A DNA stretch of 64,000 bases, taken from TMED8 sp038125725 (GTDB taxonomy: Bacteria > Pseudomonadota > Alphaproteobacteria > Rhodospirillales > Casp-alpha2). Below the pieces are notes generated by a model, which saw nothing but the letters and a program-made list of their open reading frames with translations, was not told the origin of the DNA and did no database searches. A program made the translations under genes and the position numbers. Positions 31,908 through 40,867 of this stretch are shown piece after piece (the first letter of the stretch is position 1; the number at the start of each line of letters is the position of its first letter). The DNA lies in assembly GCA_038125725.1 (NCBI GenBank), contig JAYPEK010000010.1, forward strand, positions 1 through 64,000, written 5' to 3'.

Positions 31908-32744
31908 TTAGTGCGACATCAACACCGGAACGGTCATGTGCTCCAGGATATGGGCGGTCACGCCACCCAGCACCAGTTCGCGCCAGCGGGCATGGCCGTA
32001 GGCACCAAGCACCAGCATGTCGGCGCTGTCGTCGGCGACGCGGGAAAGCAGTAACTCGCCGATATCCATGTCCGGGCTGACGGTATGGTCTGCCGTCGCA
32101 TTGACACCGTGGCGTGCCAAGTGCGCGGCCAAGTCCGCGCCCGGCAGGTCACCGTGGCCATCGGCCCCGGCTTCCGGGTTGGCGACCATGATGGTGACGT
32201 TCTCCGCCTTCTTCAGGATCGGCATGGCGTCATGCACGGCGCGTGCAGCCATGCGACCCGCATCCCAGGCAACCAGCGGATGCTTGCCGATCGTGCCTTC
32301 CTTGTAGATGTAGGGCACCACCAGTACCGGACGTCCGGCGCTCAGGATCACCCGGTCAGGCATTTCATGGCCGCCCGGCAGCAAATCCCCCGCCGACGGG
32401 TTCTGGCTGACGATCAACAGGTCGCCGTAGCGCGCCTGCTCGCTCAGCACATCAATGGGATCGCCTTCGACGATGCGCCAATCGGAACTGCAACCGGCCT
32501 GATCCATGCGCGCCTGGAACATGGCACCGGCCTCTTCGGCCGATTCACGCAAGGTTTTCTGCCGCATCTCAAGGATTTCGGCGCTGATCTCCACTTCCGC
32601 ATGCGGCGGGATATAGGGCCGGTACAGGACGGCGACACCAGTGATGTCGGCATCATGTGCTGAAGCGATGGCGATCGCCGCCTCGACACGAGATTTGCCG
32701 GCATCGGTGGTGTCGATGGGAACGATGATATCCTTCAACGCCAT
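31908..32744 (-). CDS. universal stress protein, tandem UspA domains
   Basis: The 278-residue protein has two Usp folds. The first begins with DIIVPIDTTDAGKSRVEAAI and ends near AGRPVLVVPYIY; the second begins near HPLVAWDAGRMAARAVHDAM and ends with the ATP-binding element LVLGAYGHARWRELVLGG (G-x-x-G-H...G-G type) and VTAHILEHMTVPVLMSH. Only the second domain keeps a clear nucleotide loop. Such tandem proteins respond to stress or growth arrest. It is divergent from the hybrid kinase gene. Confidence 0.9.
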   Translation of the reverse strand: MALKDIIVPIDTTDAGKSRVEAAIAIASAHDADITGVAVLYRPYIPPHAEVEISAEILEMRQKTLRESAEEAGAMFQARMDQAGCSSDWRIVEGDPIDVLSEQARYGDLLIVSQNPSAGDLLPGGHEMPDRVILSAGRPVLVVPYIYKEGTIGKHPLVAWDAGRMAARAVHDAMPILKKAENVTIMVANPEAGADGHGDLPGADLAAHLARHGVNATADHTVSPDMDIGELLLSRVADDSADMLVLGAYGHARWRELVLGGVTAHILEHMTVPVLMSH

Positions 32745-32961
32745 GATTCTACCTCCACAATCTGATCATAGCCATCCGACACCCGGAACCATGCCATGCC
32801 AATGATATGGGTCAAGCCCTGTTCGGTGACGTCCCGGAAATTCCCACCATGGTATGCGCCAATTCGGCAGTGCCGCGTTCAATCTTTAGTTTGAGTTATA
32901 GCGAAAGATATAGCAAAATCCTCCGACATACGGTCTTGTGACCTTTCCATCTGGAGACCAC

Positions 32962-35900
32962 ATGCAGAGAAGCCCGCTCCGGTTCAAGATGAGCCGAATT
33001 CGCCTGATCAGCGGGTTCGCCATTTCCGTACTGGTGATCTTGATGGCGGCCAGCGCGGTCATTCCCTTTTCGACCAGCCGCATCTTCAACGAAATTTCCG
33101 TGACCTGGCAAAGAACCGACATCGTCTCGGAGCAAAAAGGCCGGCTGATTTCGAATATCTACCGCTACATCGGTTGCGGCGGCTTCATCCACGATTACAA
33201 GAACTACGTGTTGCGCCAGGATCCTTCGGTTCGCGAGAGAATTGTCCGCGACCTGGCGGAATTGCGCTCGGCGCTCGATCAACTGCAACGCATTTACGCA
33301 GGGGAGACAACCGCCAGCGCCAAGGCCAACCTCGAGGCGGTCCAAGCGATCCGCGACACGGTGGAGTCCTACGCCGACAATCTCGAGATCGTCGACGAGG
33401 CCATTGTGCAGAACTGGCCGCCGCAAACGACGGACAGCATGGTCCGCGTAGATGACACCGACGCCATCAACGCCTTCGCCACCTTGCGCGATTCCTGGCG
33501 CAAGGAGGAACTGCGGACCCGCGTCGAGTTCGAAAACTTGGTTGCCACCACCGTCGAACGGTTCCAATGGCTTTTGATCTTCCTGCCGTTCCTGTTGGTG
33601 GCGTCGGGCGCCGTGGTGTGGTTCGTACGCCATCTTTCGCAAGCCACTGCCGAACGCGAGCTGGCCGAGGACGAACTGCGCCGCGCCAACCTGATGGTGG
33701 AAAGCATTGCGCACCTGGGCCAGGGCGTCAGCATCTTCGACGAAGACCTGAACCTCATTGCTTTCAACGAGAATTTTTTCGAATTGCTGGAGTTTCCGGA
33801 AAGCCTGGGTACGCCCGGAACATCGCTGGCGGAGTTCTTCCGCATCAACGCCGAGCGTGGCGAGTACGGGCCCGGCAATGTGGAAGAGCAAATCCGTGAA
33901 CGGATGATTCTCGCGAGAAGGTTCGAACCGCATTTGATGGAGCGGACGCGGCCCAACGGGGTCGTCATCGAAGTTCACGGCATTCCACTGCCCCAGGGCG
34001 GAATCGTCACCACCTACACCGACATCACCGCGCGCAAGAAGGCTGAACGCGCGCTTGAGGAAAAAGAGCGGCAATTGCGCACCGCGCTCAACAACATGAC
34101 CGACGGCATCTTTGCGCTCGACAAGGATTTGAAATTCACCCTGTTCAATAACCGCTACTTCGAATTCATCAACCTGCCGGTCAGCATCGCCAAGATCGGC
34201 ATGCCGTTCGAGAACGTGGTTCGAATCGCCGCGGCGCGGGGCGATTACGGTCCGGGCGAGGTTGAAGACCTGCTGCAAAAACGCCTCGAATTTTTCCGCG
34301 CGCCGGACCGCGGAAGCACCGAAATCACTGTCGACAATGGCCGACGCATTCTCGAACTTCGAAAAGCGCCGCTGGCCGATGGCGGCGCCGTGGTCGTGGT
34401 TTCTGATATCACCGAACGCCGTCGTGCCGCCATCGAGATCGGCATCAAGGAAGCGCAATTGACCGCGGCTCTGGAAAGCATGTCCGCCGGTATGATCCTG
34501 ATCGACAAGGAATTCAAGGTTCAGCTCTTCAACGATGCAGCGGGCACGCTCTATCAATTCCCCAAGAACGTCATTCGTGTCGGCACCCCGTTGCAGGCGC
34601 TCATCCGTATCCGTGCGGAACGCGGCGATTTCGGCGACGGCCCGCCGGACGAACTGGCGGCGGCCCGCTTCGAGAGCTTCCAGAAAGCCGAACTGGGGCG
34701 TTTCGTCGATTCGGTGCCGGGCGGCCGTACCCTGGACGTCTTCCGTGCCTTGACGCCGGACGACGACACCGTCGTCGTGTTCCACGACATCACCGATCGG
34801 GTGCTGTCCGAGGAAAAGCTGCGCGAGAACGAAGCGCAGCTCACGCAGAACATCAATGACCTGGTCACCGCCCAGGACTTCCTTGAGAAGCAATCCCACG
34901 AACTGGCCGAACTGGCTGAGAAGCTGGCCGAGGAAAAGGAGCGCGCGCAGGCATCCGAACGCAGCAAATCCGAGTTCCTGGCTTCCATGAGCCATGAAAT
35001 CCGCACCCCGATGACCGGCGTTCTCGGGCTTGCGGACATCCTGCTTGATGCCGACCTCCCAGCCCAGCACCACAAGACCGTTCTCAAGATCAAGGGTGCC
35101 GGCCAAAGCCTGCTGACCATCATCAACGACATCCTCGATCTCTCGAAACTGGAAGCCGGCAAGCTGGAAATCGAGAACATCGACTTCAACCTGCTCGCCG
35201 TCATCGACGACGCCATCGACCTGATCCATCCCCGCGCCGAACAACGCGGCCTCAAGTTGACCACGGACACCCCGCGTGACATCCCCCATTCGCTCGTCGG
35301 CGATCCCACCCGTATCCGCCAGATCCTGATCAACCTGGCCGGCAATGCCGTCAAGTTCACCCACGAGGGCAGCGTCACCGTTCGCGCGGAGCATCGCTCG
35401 CTCGGCGGAAACAGTGTCGAAATCCGTATCGAGGTAGAGGATACCGGTATCGGCATTCCGCCCGCTGCCATGGAACGGCTGTTCCAGGATTTTACCCAAG
35501 CCGATTCATCGACAAGCCGGCGTTATGAAGGAACCGGTCTCGGGCTTTCCATCTCGAAACGCCTGACCGAACTGATGGGTGGCGAAATCGGTGTCGAAAG
35601 CGAAGTCGGCAAGGGTTCCATTTTCTGGTTCACCTTCCGCGCCGACCTGGCCGAAGCCCCGGTGGCACGCGGCGTTCACCCGCATCGCAAGCTCGCTGTT
35701 TCGGCCGGCCGCGCGCTCACCATCCTAGTCGCTGAAGACAACCAATTGAATCAATTGATCCTGAACTCCATGCTCGAGCCCTTGGGTCATGACATCACCT
35801 TTGCCGCCTCCGGGCTGGAGGCCGTCGAACAGGTAAAAGCCAAAAATTTCGACCTGATCCTGATGGACGTCCGAATGCCGGAAATGAACGGCCCCGACGC

Positions 35901-36213
35901 CACCCGCGCCATTCGTCTCATGGGGGACGGTTATGAAACCCTGCCTATCATCGCCGTCACCGCCGACGTCATGGAAGACCATATCGCCGGATACTTCGAC
36001 GCCGGGATGAACGCCTATGCCACCAAGCCGATCGAACGAATCGCGCTGTTGACCACCATCAACGAGGTGCTGGGTGACGATATTCACCGTTTCGACGAGG
36101 CGGATGAAGACATCGGCGAAAGCGAAGAAGTTGCGGCTGAACCGGAAACCGAAGTTACTGGCGACGTGGCGGCATTTCTGAGCTCCCTGGAATCCATGTC
36201 GTCCGACAATTAG
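32962..36213 (+). CDS. hybrid sensor histidine kinase, three PAS domains and receiver
   Basis: The 1083-residue protein starts with a membrane helix (about residues 15-38), a periplasmic sensor region without recognisable family (about 39-200), and a second helix at 203-222. Three PAS_7-type domains follow (from about 244, 373 and 499, each with a RGxYGPG- or RGDFGDG-like end), then a coiled coil. The HisKA domain has phospho-acceptor His678 in SMSHEIRTPM. The ATPase has NLAGNAVKFT, DTGIGIP and GTGLGLSISK. The receiver has Asp969 in LILMDVRMPE. There is no Hpt. ATG 32962 follows CTGGAG; an upstream GTG is possible. An Hpt gene lies 660 bases downstream on the other strand. Confidence 0.92.
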   Translation: MQRSPLRFKMSRIRLISGFAISVLVILMAASAVIPFSTSRIFNEISVTWQRTDIVSEQKGRLISNIYRYIGCGGFIHDYKNYVLRQDPSVRERIVRDLAELRSALDQLQRIYAGETTASAKANLEAVQAIRDTVESYADNLEIVDEAIVQNWPPQTTDSMVRVDDTDAINAFATLRDSWRKEELRTRVEFENLVATTVERFQWLLIFLPFLLVASGAVVWFVRHLSQATAERELAEDELRRANLMVESIAHLGQGVSIFDEDLNLIAFNENFFELLEFPESLGTPGTSLAEFFRINAERGEYGPGNVEEQIRERMILARRFEPHLMERTRPNGVVIEVHGIPLPQGGIVTTYTDITARKKAERALEEKERQLRTALNNMTDGIFALDKDLKFTLFNNRYFEFINLPVSIAKIGMPFENVVRIAAARGDYGPGEVEDLLQKRLEFFRAPDRGSTEITVDNGRRILELRKAPLADGGAVVVVSDITERRRAAIEIGIKEAQLTAALESMSAGMILIDKEFKVQLFNDAAGTLYQFPKNVIRVGTPLQALIRIRAERGDFGDGPPDELAAARFESFQKAELGRFVDSVPGGRTLDVFRALTPDDDTVVVFHDITDRVLSEEKLRENEAQLTQNINDLVTAQDFLEKQSHELAELAEKLAEEKERAQASERSKSEFLASMSHEIRTPMTGVLGLADILLDADLPAQHHKTVLKIKGAGQSLLTIINDILDLSKLEAGKLEIENIDFNLLAVIDDAIDLIHPRAEQRGLKLTTDTPRDIPHSLVGDPTRIRQILINLAGNAVKFTHEGSVTVRAEHRSLGGNSVEIRIEVEDTGIGIPPAAMERLFQDFTQADSSTSRRYEGTGLGLSISKRLTELMGGEIGVESEVGKGSIFWFTFRADLAEAPVARGVHPHRKLAVSAGRALTILVAEDNQLNQLILNSMLEPLGHDITFAASGLEAVEQVKAKNFDLILMDVRMPEMNGPDATRAIRLMGDGYETLPIIAVTADVMEDHIAGYFDAGMNAYATKPIERIALLTTINEVLGDDIHRFDEADEDIGESEEVAAEPETEVTGDVAAFLSSLESMSSDN

Positions 36214-36330
36214 CCGCCCGCCGCCTTGATTCCCGCGCCGTGGACACCCATCTCATGGTTGCGCGCGCCGTTCGATTTGGAGTATTCATAGTGCAGGTGC
36301 GAAACGCTCATTTGTTCGCGAGGCTCCGTT

Positions 36331-36867
36331 ATGTACGCCGATAACACACTCACCCCGAAGGAAGCCGCCCGCCTTTGCGCGCTTGGCACTTTGGCGTTGC
36401 AGAAGGCCATGCCCTACGCGGCCTTGGCGGAATCGGTGCGGCATTTCCTCGATCGTGTCCAGGGCCCTTCGCTCGACGTGCTGGGATCTTCGCTGGAGCT
36501 GCTGAAATACGAAGGTTTGGTGGACGAATCGGATGCCACCGGTGAGACCGTTCTCGCCATCACCGACGAAGGCGAGCGCGAATTGATGGTGCTACTGACG
36601 GCGCCCTTGCGGCCCGGCGCCACCGACCTGAACAAGCTGATCGCCGCGTTGAAGTTCCGCTTCCTGCACCTGCTCGATCCGAACGAGCAGCGCCAGCAGA
36701 TCGAACTGATGCTCGATACCACCGAAACCGAACTGGCGCGGCTCTCCGATCTGCGCCGTCACCATGCCGACGACACCGGGCACCTGGTCTCATGGCTCGA
36801 TCACGAGATCGGCGATCTGGAACGCCGCATCGCGTGGCTTTCGGATTTCGGGAAAGACGCGGGCTAG
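36331..36867 (+). CDS. PadR-like winged-helix regulator
   Basis: The 178-residue protein has an N-terminal winged helix. Helices are around ARLCALGTLALQKAMPYAAL and GSSLELLKYEGLVDESD, and the wing is GETVLAITDEGERELMVLL. The C-terminal half is helical and charged (LIAALKFRFLHLLDPNEQRQ, then a coiled coil to WLSDFGKDAG), as in PadR proteins with the Vir_act_alpha_C tail. It probably binds DNA as a dimer. It follows the hybrid kinase after 117 bases and converges with the Hpt gene three bases from its stop. The family call is tentative. Confidence 0.65.
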   Translation: MYADNTLTPKEAARLCALGTLALQKAMPYAALAESVRHFLDRVQGPSLDVLGSSLELLKYEGLVDESDATGETVLAITDEGERELMVLLTAPLRPGATDLNKLIAALKFRFLHLLDPNEQRQQIELMLDTTETELARLSDLRRHHADDTGHLVSWLDHEIGDLERRIAWLSDFGKDAG

Positions 36868-36870
36868 GCC

Positions 36871-37356
36871 CTATTTCAGAAGTTTCTCGGCGACCTTCTC
36901 CAGGCCGAACAGGATCTGGTCGCCTGCCTTGCCGCCGTCACCCTTGATCTTCTGGGCAATGACCAGCTTCATGGCATCGATGTGAACGCGGATGGCGTTG
37001 ACCTCCGCGTCGCCGGCTTTTTCGAGCTTTTCGATCAGCCGGCACAACTGGTTGCCGATGGCTGTAATCAGGTCGTAGCCGAAGCTGCCACCCTGCCCTT
37101 TCATATCGTGAGCGACACCGAAGACCTCTTCCAGCTCGTCCTTACGCTCACCACTGGCCGCCTTCAGCGCCGCATAAGCTTCATCGATCCGTTTCAGATC
37201 TTCCTGCACCCATTCCAGGTATTAGCCGCCCATGCTGGCGATCGCTTCCTCCGCCTTTTCAAGGGTGGAGGTATCGACCGCGCCCGGACCGCCAACGCGG
37301 ACCTTGGCCTTGACCGTATTCGGCGGATTGATGATTTTGACTTTGTCTTCGCTCAT
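36871..37356 (-). pseudogene. Hpt phosphotransfer protein, interrupted by in-frame TAA
   Basis: From ATG 37356 the frame reads MSEDKVKIINPPNTVKAK and so on to ASMGG, meets TAA at 37222-37224, and continues in the same frame as YLEWVQEDLKRIDEAYAAL through an Hpt domain with the likely phospho-histidine in VAHDMKGQGGSFG, to the end. Without the stop it would be one 161-residue protein with the usual N-terminal tail of alphaproteobacterial Hpt proteins. A GAGG precedes the ATG. Translation could restart at GTG 37209 to give a 112-residue protein that keeps the whole Hpt helix bundle. A single-base nonsense change, a sequencing error, or genuine restart are the options. Confidence 0.75.
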
Positions 37357-37505
37357 AGCCTCGAGTTCACGTTCTTAAATCAGCTTGCGCGGCGAAATAA
37401 TTCTTCGTGCTCTATACTCTCGCGCACACGATTGATTCGCAACAAAAAAACCGACCAGCGTTTTTCACATCTTCGACAGCGTATCGGCACCGGGTGACGC
37501 GAAGC
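37357..37505 (-). promoter_or_regulatory. AT-rich leader of the Hpt gene
   Basis: This gap is markedly AT-richer than its surroundings. On the minus strand TTGCGA (37437-37442) and TATAGA (37411-37416) resemble -35 and -10 boxes but with a 20-base spacer, longer than ideal. AAAAAC and GTTTTT arms flank GCTGGTCG around 37443-37467 and could weakly terminate the liu transcript. Both are low-confidence readings. Confidence 0.25.
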
Positions 37506-37943
37506 TTACAACAGGCCCAATTCGCGTAATTCCGCCGCCATTTCCGGCGGCAGTTCGGCGGCCGCCTTGGGGCCGGTTTTCAGGTCCGGCGGCGCCTTGT
37601 CGGTCGGCAGGTAGCGCCAGCCCTGGAACGCCCGGTAAGCGCGGGGTTCGGTACGGACATGCTTGGGATCGTAAATCATGGCACAGGCCGGCGTGCCGTC
37701 GGCCCGTTCCGCCGCTTCCAGGTCGATGATCCGCTGTCGCACCTGGATGACGCCCTTGATCACCCAATAGAGCGAGCCGCCATCCAAAACCTCGTCGCGA
37801 CGGCGCGGCATGTTGCGGGTCAGATGCCGGAGCACCGGCACCTCGCCCCGGTCCTTGGCCGCTTCGAGCCTCGCGCGCTGCACCTCGGCCAGGTGTTCGA
37901 CCGTCTCGATACCGACGCAAAGCTTGATGATGTGGACCGTCAC
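37506..37943 (-). CDS. DUF1489 family protein
   Basis: The 145-residue product matches the alphaproteobacterial DUF1489 family: VHIIKLCVGIETVEHL at the N-terminus, RHLTRNMPRRRDEVLDGGSLYWVIKG in the middle, and YRAFQGWRYLPTDKAPPDL near the end. Function is unknown. The GTG start overlaps the HMG-CoA lyase stop by four bases (GTGA), so it is the last gene of the liu transcript. Its role in leucine catabolism, if any, is not established. Confidence 0.85.
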   Translation of the reverse strand: MTVHIIKLCVGIETVEHLAEVQRARLEAAKDRGEVPVLRHLTRNMPRRRDEVLDGGSLYWVIKGVIQVRQRIIDLEAAERADGTPACAMIYDPKHVRTEPRAYRAFQGWRYLPTDKAPPDLKTGPKAAAELPPEMAAELRELGLL

Positions 37944-38848
37944 GCAGCCGCCTTGCCAGCCAGGGCACGCGTCACCTTGGCGTTGGATGGGCGGCCAAGT
38001 GCTGCGCTGATGAAGGCGCCGGTCTCGACCAGGGCCTTCAAATCGATGCCTGTGTCGATGCCGAGCCCGTCCAGCATGTAGAGCACATCCTCGGTGGCAA
38101 CGTTGCCCGACGCCCCCTTGGCGTAGGGGCAACCGCCGAGCCCGGAAACCGACGCGTCGATGACCGCCACGCCCTGCTCCATCACCGCCAGAATATTGGC
38201 CAGCGCCTGGCCGTAGGTGTCGTGGAAGTGCACGGCGATACGGTCCAGCGGCAGCTCGGCGGCGACCGCCTCTATCATCGCCTGCGCCTTGGCCGGCGTA
38301 CCGGTACCGATGGTGTCGCCGAGCGACACCTCATGGCAGCCCATGTCCCAAAGCGTCTTCGACACCTTGGCCACGGCATCGGGCGAAATCTCGCCCTCGT
38401 AGGGACAGCCGAGCACGCAGGAAACGTAGCCCCGCACCGGAATCCCCGCTGCCTTGGCGGCATCGCAAACGGGCTGGAAGCGCTCCAGGCTTTCGCCGAT
38501 GGAGCAGTTGATGTTCTTTTGCGAGAAACTCTCCGACGCGGCACCGAATACCGCGACCTCGTCGGCACCGGCCTCCTGGGCCGCCTCGAAGCCCTTCATG
38601 TTCGGCGTCAGCACCGAATAGACGACACCATCCAGGCGTTGGATGCGCGCCATGACGTCGGCGGAATCGGCCATTTTCGGCACCCACTTAGGTGACACGA
38701 AAGCGCCCGCCTCGATGAACGACAGGCCCGCCGCGCCCAAGCGGTCGACCAGTTCCACCTTGGTCTCGGTGCTGATGTCGGTGGGTTCGTTCTGCAGCCC
38801 GTCGCGCGGGCCCACATCGACGATCTTGACCTTGTCCGGATAACGCAT
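37940..38848 (-). CDS. liuE: hydroxymethylglutaryl-CoA lyase
   Basis: The 302-residue TIM-barrel enzyme has the N-terminal VDVGPRDGLQNEP, metal ligands in the VHFHDTYGQALAN histidines, and the HMG-CoA lyase signature SGLGGCPYAKGASGN with the catalytic cysteine. It splits 3-hydroxy-3-methylglutaryl-CoA to acetyl-CoA and acetoacetate, the last liu step. Length is normal. The start ATG shares its A with the end of the stop codon of the carboxylase gene upstream, so the two are coupled. Confidence 0.95.
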   Translation of the reverse strand: MRYPDKVKIVDVGPRDGLQNEPTDISTETKVELVDRLGAAGLSFIEAGAFVSPKWVPKMADSADVMARIQRLDGVVYSVLTPNMKGFEAAQEAGADEVAVFGAASESFSQKNINCSIGESLERFQPVCDAAKAAGIPVRGYVSCVLGCPYEGEISPDAVAKVSKTLWDMGCHEVSLGDTIGTGTPAKAQAMIEAVAAELPLDRIAVHFHDTYGQALANILAVMEQGVAVIDASVSGLGGCPYAKGASGNVATEDVLYMLDGLGIDTGIDLKALVETGAFISAALGRPSNAKVTRALAGKAAA

Positions 38849-40866
38849 CAGTCCTGCTCCGCCGCCTCGAATGCCAGCAAATCGACCCCCTCGTCGACCT
38901 GGTCACCGACATTATAGTGGACCGCCGTGACGGTGCCGTCCACCGGCGCCTTGATGGCGTGCTCCATTTTCATCGCTTCCAGCACCAGCAACGTCGTACC
39001 GGCCGCGACCGCGTCACCCGCCGCGACGTTGACCACCACCACCTTGCCCGGCATCGGCGACGCCAGCACCGGCGTGTCGCCATCGTCGGCGGCCGCCAAC
39101 AGCGCCGGGTCGGCAATCGCCAACCGGCAGGTGCGGCCCGTCAGGAACACCGTCAGGTCGGTACCGACCGCCACCACCCGCGCGCCCAGCCCGCGCCCGT
39201 CGACGACCGCCTTGACCATGCCGTCGGCATCGACCGCGCCGCGCACGGTGTGATCCACATCGCCGGTATCCTCATGCAATCGGAACAAGTGGCCGCCGGC
39301 GTCAGGAATGGCGGAAACGACGATCTCGCCGTCTGCCCAGCGGAATTGCAGGTCCTGGTGGGCGACATCGTTCATGCGCCAGCAATCGGTCATCGACCAG
39401 GGCGACGTCGGATCACCCCGCGTCAACGCCAAGGCCGCCGCATGGTCGGCGCGCTGTTTCAACAACCAAAGCCCGGCAGCGACCAGGGCGTCCCGCGTCG
39501 GCGCCGTGTCGGTGGCGAAGTCGGCCGGGTCCAGGCGGTCGATCAGACCGGTATCGACCGCCCCGGCGCGGAAATCCGCGTCATCGGCCAGGAACTTGAG
39601 GAATCCCCGGTTGACCGTCGGCCCGACCACCTCGACCTCCGCCAGCGTCTGCGACAGGCGTCGGCAGGCCGCGTCGCGGTCCGTGTCCCAGACGATAATC
39701 TTCGCGATCATCGGATCGTAGAAGGACGAGACCTCCTGTCCCGCCGCGACGCCGGTGTCGATGCGCACGTTCATGGACGGTGCGGGAAAGGCCAGGTGAT
39801 GGATGGCACCGGGCGCAGGCAGGAAGCCCATGTCCGGGTCCTCGGCGTAAAGACGCGCCTCCATGGCGTGGCCGGTGATGGAAAGCTCGTCCTGCGAAAG
39901 CGGCAGCGGCGCCCCAGCGGCAACGCGGAACTGCCATTCGACAAGGTCCTGGCCGGTGATCAGTTCGGTCACCGGATGCTCCACCTGCAGGCGCGTGTTC
40001 ATTTCCATGAAATAGAACGAGCCATCGGCGTCGAGCAGGAACTCCACCGTGCCGGCGTTCTCGTAGCCGACCGCCTTCGCCGCATCCACCGCCGCGGCAC
40101 CCATGCGGGCGCGCAACTCGTCGGTCATGCCCGGCGCCGGCGCCTCTTCGATGACCTTCTGGTGGCGGCGCTGCAACGAGCAGTCGCGCTCGAACAGGTG
40201 CACGCAGTCGCCGTGACCGTCGGCGAACACCTGCACTTCCACGTGGCGCGGCTTGACCAGGTATTTCTCGACTAAAAGCCGTCCGTCGCCGAAGGACGAT
40301 TCCCCTTCCCGCCTGGCCGAGGTGGCGGCCTCCTCCAGGTCCTGGTCGCGTTCGACCACGCGCATGCCCTTGCCGCCGCCGCCCATGGCGGCCTTCAGCA
40401 GCACCGGGTAGCCGATCTCGTCCGCCGATGCCGCGAGGCGTTCCAGCGTCTGGTCTTCGCCGTAGTAGCCCGGCACCACCGGCACGCTGGCCTTTTCCAT
40501 GATTGCCTTGGCGTTGTCCTTGGCGCCCATGGAGCGGATGGCGTCCGACGGAGGGCCGATGAACAGCAGGCCGGCGGCGCGTACCGCATCGGCGAAGTCG
40601 GCGTTCTCGGACAAAAAGCCGTAGCCCGGATGGATGGCATCGGCACCGGTTTGTTTGGCCGCTTCCAGAATCTTGTCGGCCAGCAGGTAGCTTTCTGTCG
40701 CCGCCGGTGGTCCCAAGCGCACCGACTGGCCAGCCTGGCGCACGTGCGGCGCGTCGGCGTCGGCGTCGGAATAGACGGCGACGGTGGCGATGCCCATCCG
40801 CTCCGCCGTGCGCATGACACGGCAGGCGATCTCGCCCCGGTTTGCGATCAGGATTTTTTCGAACAC
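38848..40866 (-). CDS. liuD: methylcrotonyl-CoA carboxylase alpha (biotin) subunit
   Basis: The 672-residue protein has an N-terminal biotin carboxylase (FEKILIANRGEIACRVMRTA, ATP-grasp loop KAAMGGGGKGMRVV, catalytic EMNTRLQVEHPVTEL), a middle BT linker domain, and a C-terminal biotinyl domain with the modified lysine in VLEAMKMEH. Together with the LiuB subunit encoded three genes upstream it carboxylates 3-methylcrotonyl-CoA. Assignment to the methylcrotonyl rather than propionyl enzyme rests on position beside liuB, liuC and liuE. Confidence 0.93.
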   Translation of the reverse strand: MFEKILIANRGEIACRVMRTAERMGIATVAVYSDADADAPHVRQAGQSVRLGPPAATESYLLADKILEAAKQTGADAIHPGYGFLSENADFADAVRAAGLLFIGPPSDAIRSMGAKDNAKAIMEKASVPVVPGYYGEDQTLERLAASADEIGYPVLLKAAMGGGGKGMRVVERDQDLEEAATSARREGESSFGDGRLLVEKYLVKPRHVEVQVFADGHGDCVHLFERDCSLQRRHQKVIEEAPAPGMTDELRARMGAAAVDAAKAVGYENAGTVEFLLDADGSFYFMEMNTRLQVEHPVTELITGQDLVEWQFRVAAGAPLPLSQDELSITGHAMEARLYAEDPDMGFLPAPGAIHHLAFPAPSMNVRIDTGVAAGQEVSSFYDPMIAKIIVWDTDRDAACRRLSQTLAEVEVVGPTVNRGFLKFLADDADFRAGAVDTGLIDRLDPADFATDTAPTRDALVAAGLWLLKQRADHAAALALTRGDPTSPWSMTDCWRMNDVAHQDLQFRWADGEIVVSAIPDAGGHLFRLHEDTGDVDHTVRGAVDADGMVKAVVDGRGLGARVVAVGTDLTVFLTGRTCRLAIADPALLAAADDGDTPVLASPMPGKVVVVNVAAGDAVAAGTTLLVLEAMKMEHAIKAPVDGTVTAVHYNVGDQVDEGVDLLAFEAAEQD

Positions 40867-40867
40867 G

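Noticed and set aside
32896..35499. 867-residue open frame antisense to the hybrid kinase
   Set aside because: It mirrors the kinase codons (rich in D, V, G, R, Q and H), has no recognisable domain, and the plus-strand frame contains all catalytic motifs.
37222..37224. Recoded stop codon (selenocysteine or pyrrolysine)
   Set aside because: The codon is TAA, which is used for neither, and no SECIS-like hairpin is evident.
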